NCBI GenBank assembly: GCA_959347315.1
Contig: OY365811.1
Coordinates: forward strand, 28,394,833 to 28,458,832
Origin: Bimastos eiseni
Lineage: Eukaryota; Annelida; Clitellata; Crassiclitellata; Lumbricidae
Length of the DNA stretch: 64,000 bases
Direction: 5' to 3'
Part shown: one piece after another, positions 61,471-64,000 of the stretch
Layout: every line of letters begins with the position of its first letter
How positions within the stretch are numbered: position 1 is the stretch's first letter
Notes under the pieces: generated by a model
The model's input: the letters and a program-made list of their open reading frames with translations, nothing else
Database searches by the model: none
What the model was told of the DNA's origin: nothing
Program-made: the position numbers and the translations under genes

Positions 61471-61480
61471 ACACAAACAC
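61417..61480. repeat. (CA)n microsatellite
   Basis: Over 50 bases of ACAC with a few interruptions, followed by a TA-rich stretch to about 61525. Confidence 0.95.
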
Positions 61481-61525
61481 ATACCTCTATATAAATATAT
61501 ATATATTTATTATATATATATATAA

Positions 61526-62530
61526 CACGCACGCCTGCACGGCATACAACATTCATATATATAATGGTATAATGGTGTGGCTATAAAACTACATCTATAT
61601 TGGTTATATTAATACCTTTCTCAAGCATCAATGTTTCTGTTGTCAATCGGTCTATGTCTATCCGTCTGTATTCATCTGTAGGTGTCTGTTTCTATATGTC
61701 TATATGTCTTTGTCTTTATTTCTCTGTCTATTTTTCCTATGTTAATCTGTCTGCCTTTATCCGTTTGTGTCCATCTGTCTCCATCGATCTGCGTCTGTCT
61801 GACTGTCTGTATCTATCTGTCTGTCTTTATCTACCTGTGTTTGTCTCGCTAGGTCAGTGTCTATCTGTCTGTGTCAATTTGTCTGTGTCTGTCTGTGTCT
61901 CTATGTCTGTGTTTAGCTCTCTATGTCTCTATGTCTGTGTTCACCTGTCTGTGTATATCTGTCTGCGTCTGTCAGTCTGTGCCTATCTGTATTTCTCTGC
62001 CTGAGTCTATCTGTATGTGTCAGTCGTGTCTGGGTGTGTCAATTTCTTTGAAGCTCCTTCGTTTCTAAATGCTTTATGACATTGCTATTTGAATTTTGAT
62101 ATATTCTTCAATCGTCTTAATAAAGAGCATAACAACAAATCAGTGATGATAATAATAATAATAATAATTATTCGCAACTGTATTATTAATAAATTCCGCA
62201 GTTTCATCCGACAGCCAGATTGATGAATGATGGAATGGAAATTCTAAAACGGTTTATAACAATCAATCACACTGTTCGCATAATGACTTCTTTCCATTTT
62301 CATTTAACATGAATCATGATATCTCTCCAATTCATCTAATTCGTTTTAATTTAATTTTCCCTCCAGCGATTTTATGCAGATGATTTATCTTTCAAATGCT
62401 GTGCTGGGTAAATTCTACGGAGCTAAGAAAACAAATTGAAACAAGATTAGCAAAGTCCTTCTTTATTTTGCGACATAGAAAAGTCCACCTATTTGCTTAT
62501 TGTCGACATCAAGCCTCGTCTTTCTGTTAG
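61526..62530. other. No gene seen; CTGT-rich sequence
   Basis: 61640-62040 is a degenerate TCTGTCTGTGTC repeat, open as Leu/Ser/Val/Cys-rich frames. A short TAA run lies at 62145-62170. Nothing else recognised. Confidence 0.7.
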
Positions 62531-62715
62531 GTGTTGCGGTATGTCAATTGCCGTGCAATAAAATAAAGGAATATTTATTAACTGCACATGTCAAAAGCCT
62601 CTCAGTGTACAATACGGCTTTATATAGCGCCTTCAGACGAGAAGAAGCGCCATACGGTGGCCGAAGATGGTTCATCCAAGTGCTTCAATTTGCTTATTTC
62701 GTTGCGTGTTTGTAG
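62531..62715 (+). CDS. Possible terminal exon of Shaw (phase-compatible, unproven)
   Basis: After a pyrimidine-rich acceptor (GTCTTTCTGTTAG) a phase-1 entry, as exon 4 requires, completes a Ser codon and stays open for 60 residues to TAG at 62713-62715. It starts VAVCQLPCNKIKEY and ends FIQVLQFAYFVACL. There is no motif, no nearby AATAAA, and part of it (TATATAGCGCC) looks like dispersed repeat. It is listed only because it is the one in-phase terminal candidate I found after exon 4. Confidence 0.22.
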
Positions 62716-63019
62716 ATCGTGACCATTTGCGATGTGCGGATCCGTCTAAACTGGTTCTCTTGTCCAGTGGGAAAGCAGACAGTGGCCACGCCTAAGCGCC
62801 TTCCTTCCTTCCTTCCTTCCTCCTTCCCTCCTTTCCTCTTTCTTCCGTCGATCCGCATACAAATGGGCGACGCTGGACACTTAATATTCAGCTGGCCATC
62901 TGTCAGCGAATAGGAGAACTCGGAGCAACGCTGTATAACAAAGACGCCGTGACCAGAAGAAGATTTGAAACAATAATATTGGATTGAGTAGAGAGGATCT
63001 GAGCCAAAGACGTCGATGG

Positions 63020-63343
63020 TCAACAACATACAGCAATGAAGTCATATTGACTAGAATCGAAGAGTCTAGACGGTTCCTGAATAACCAGACGTACAGAGGG
63101 CGTGTTACGCCGGTGGAATTCTATATTCGAGGACTTGGACAATGAATGAACGGGCGGAAGTGGTTCCGATTGAAAGATAAGAGGACTTGTCAACATCGCC
63201 TCTCCATATTCCCTCTCCCAATTCCTTCCGAATGATTCCCTCTGTTCCTGCTGCCGCGTTAATCGAATTGGATGACCCCCAAAGACACGATGTCCCCCTA
63301 CTCCTCCTCTTCCGTCAGCAGCCTCCTCGCGACGACGCAACAT
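63020..63343 (-). CDS. Hypothetical 107-residue frame on the minus strand
   Basis: It starts about 200 bases to the left of the CRE/ETS cluster, running away from it, so it could be a first exon under that promoter. The protein begins MLRRREEAADGRGGVGGHRV, is Arg/Ser-rich and has no recognisable domain, signal peptide or membrane segment. Chance is a good alternative. Confidence 0.15.
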   Translation of the reverse strand: MLRRREEAADGRGGVGGHRVFGGHPIRLTRQQEQRESFGRNWEREYGEAMLTSPLIFQSEPLPPVHSLSKSSNIEFHRRNTPSVRLVIQEPSRLFDSSQYDFIAVCC

Positions 63344-63547
63344 AACGATGCATTGTCAATTCATTTGGCGCATTTATTTGTTCTGCATTTCACCAATCTT
63401 CTGGTCATCCTTGTGACTTACTGCATCCTGGTGCGGAGTGCCTGTGTATATCAAAATCTTGTTGGCAATCGGAGCTCTGTTTACCCTCTACTTACGCATA
63501 TTAGTCGTCATGTCGTAAATACAATATAGAGTCGTTCACTCGTCTGG

Positions 63548-63596
63548 CGTCATTTCCGGCGCCTGACGTCACTTCCGGGCACCGACGTCATTCCGT
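63548..63596. promoter_or_regulatory. CRE/ETS cluster with 19-bp period, promoter candidate
   Basis: Three units of GTCA(C/T)TTCC type begin at 63549, 63568 and 63587, exactly 19 bases apart. The middle one is a perfect CRE (TGACGTCA, 63564-63571) joined to ACTTCCGGG, an ETS site on the other strand. The others are one mismatch from a CRE half or ETS core. The block and the following 250 bases are CpG-rich. A TATATATAAG and an ATTGG (inverted CCAAT) lie at 63968-63990. Confidence 0.5.
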
Positions 63597-64000
63597 CGCC
63601 GTCCTAATATACTGCAGGGACGATTTAGTCGTCGCGACAACGACCGAGTTATTGATTCCTGCCTCGTCGCTAGGGGCGCTGCCGAAAGCAGACGACCGAT
63701 CGAACGGCCCCTTTTGAGTCTCTACTTAGTCAAACGGAATCGACGCCGTCGACAAAGGCTTTTAAGAGAAGAAGGAAAGCTCATCTATGTTGGCCGTCTG
63801 ACAAATGTAGCGGATGCAAGTCAAGAACACAGCTCAAGTGTGGCGATTTTCACCTAAGAAATTCCTAAAATCGACACTAACTAACTTCTCCCTAGAACGG
63901 TTCCATCTCAATTTCGATGCTTTATCTTGCTTTAACATAATGTCTAGGTTGTTTCTTGACGTTGTTCTATATATAAGCGCTCATTGGTCGACTTCGCATT
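63597..64000. other. CpG-rich stretch after the CRE/ETS cluster
   Basis: After an ACTGCAG acceptor-like site (to 63617) a frame is open to TAA at about 63856, with an Arg-rich run (KRNRRRRQRLLREEGK). It has no ATG at its start, and its entry phase (0) does not fit Shaw exon 4 (phase 1). Another frame reads DDLVVATTTELLIPASSLGA and ends soon at TGA. I cannot decide whether either is translated. Confidence 0.3.

Noticed and set aside
63618..63856. Arg-rich open frame after a CTGCAG acceptor as the last Shaw exon
   Set aside because: Shaw exon 4 leaves phase 1, which enters this segment at an immediate TAG; only phase 0 or 2 is open.

Overview
This window is invertebrate-type animal nuclear DNA. 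It has split genes with GT-AG introns of 3 to 15 kb, dense micro- and minisatellites, several decayed non-LTR retrotransposons, tRNA-derived SINEs and DNA transposons with clear target-site duplications. The recurrent 8-mer TAGGCCTA and the repeat style suggest a marine invertebrate, but I cannot fix the phylum from sequence alone. There are no bacterial-style genes, operons or CRISPR arrays.

Layout. Bases 1-3510 hold a broken non-LTR retrotransposon between two (TAA)n tracts. Bases 3671-7529 hold the 3' part of an SLC16 (monocarboxylate-transporter-like) gene on the + strand: one large exon, a terminal exon and a polyadenylation signal, with a connecting exon not found. Bases 7530-24053 have no gene I can support. 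They contain a 14-bp GC-rich minisatellite fused to a SINE tail, an ACCCGT-rich candidate transposon and a 1.3-kb array of 15-bp repeats with a ~499-bp higher-order period.

Bases 24054-61305 and probably beyond are one + strand gene: a Shaw/Kv3 voltage-gated potassium channel. Exon 1 is the T1 tetramerisation domain with its Zn site. Exon 2 is S1 to S6 with filter TVGYGD, the PVP hinge and an S4 lacking the first two gating arginines. Exons 3 and 4 are in-phase (1-1) exons coding a Ser/Thr-rich cytoplasmic tail. Exon 2 ends at two overlapping donors 4 bases apart, which together with intron retention would give three different C-termini. Its introns hold LINE, SINE, hAT and Harbinger-like elements and many simple repeats.

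The last kilobase has a CpG-rich block with three CRE/ETS-like units spaced 19 bp apart, a promoter candidate for a neighbouring gene or an alternative transcript. The two genes are functionally unrelated membrane proteins. The points most worth following are the Shaw tandem donor and cassette exons, the (TAA)n-flanked retrotransposon, the CRE-carrying Harbinger-like MITE, and the nested transposon at 57.9-59.3 kb.
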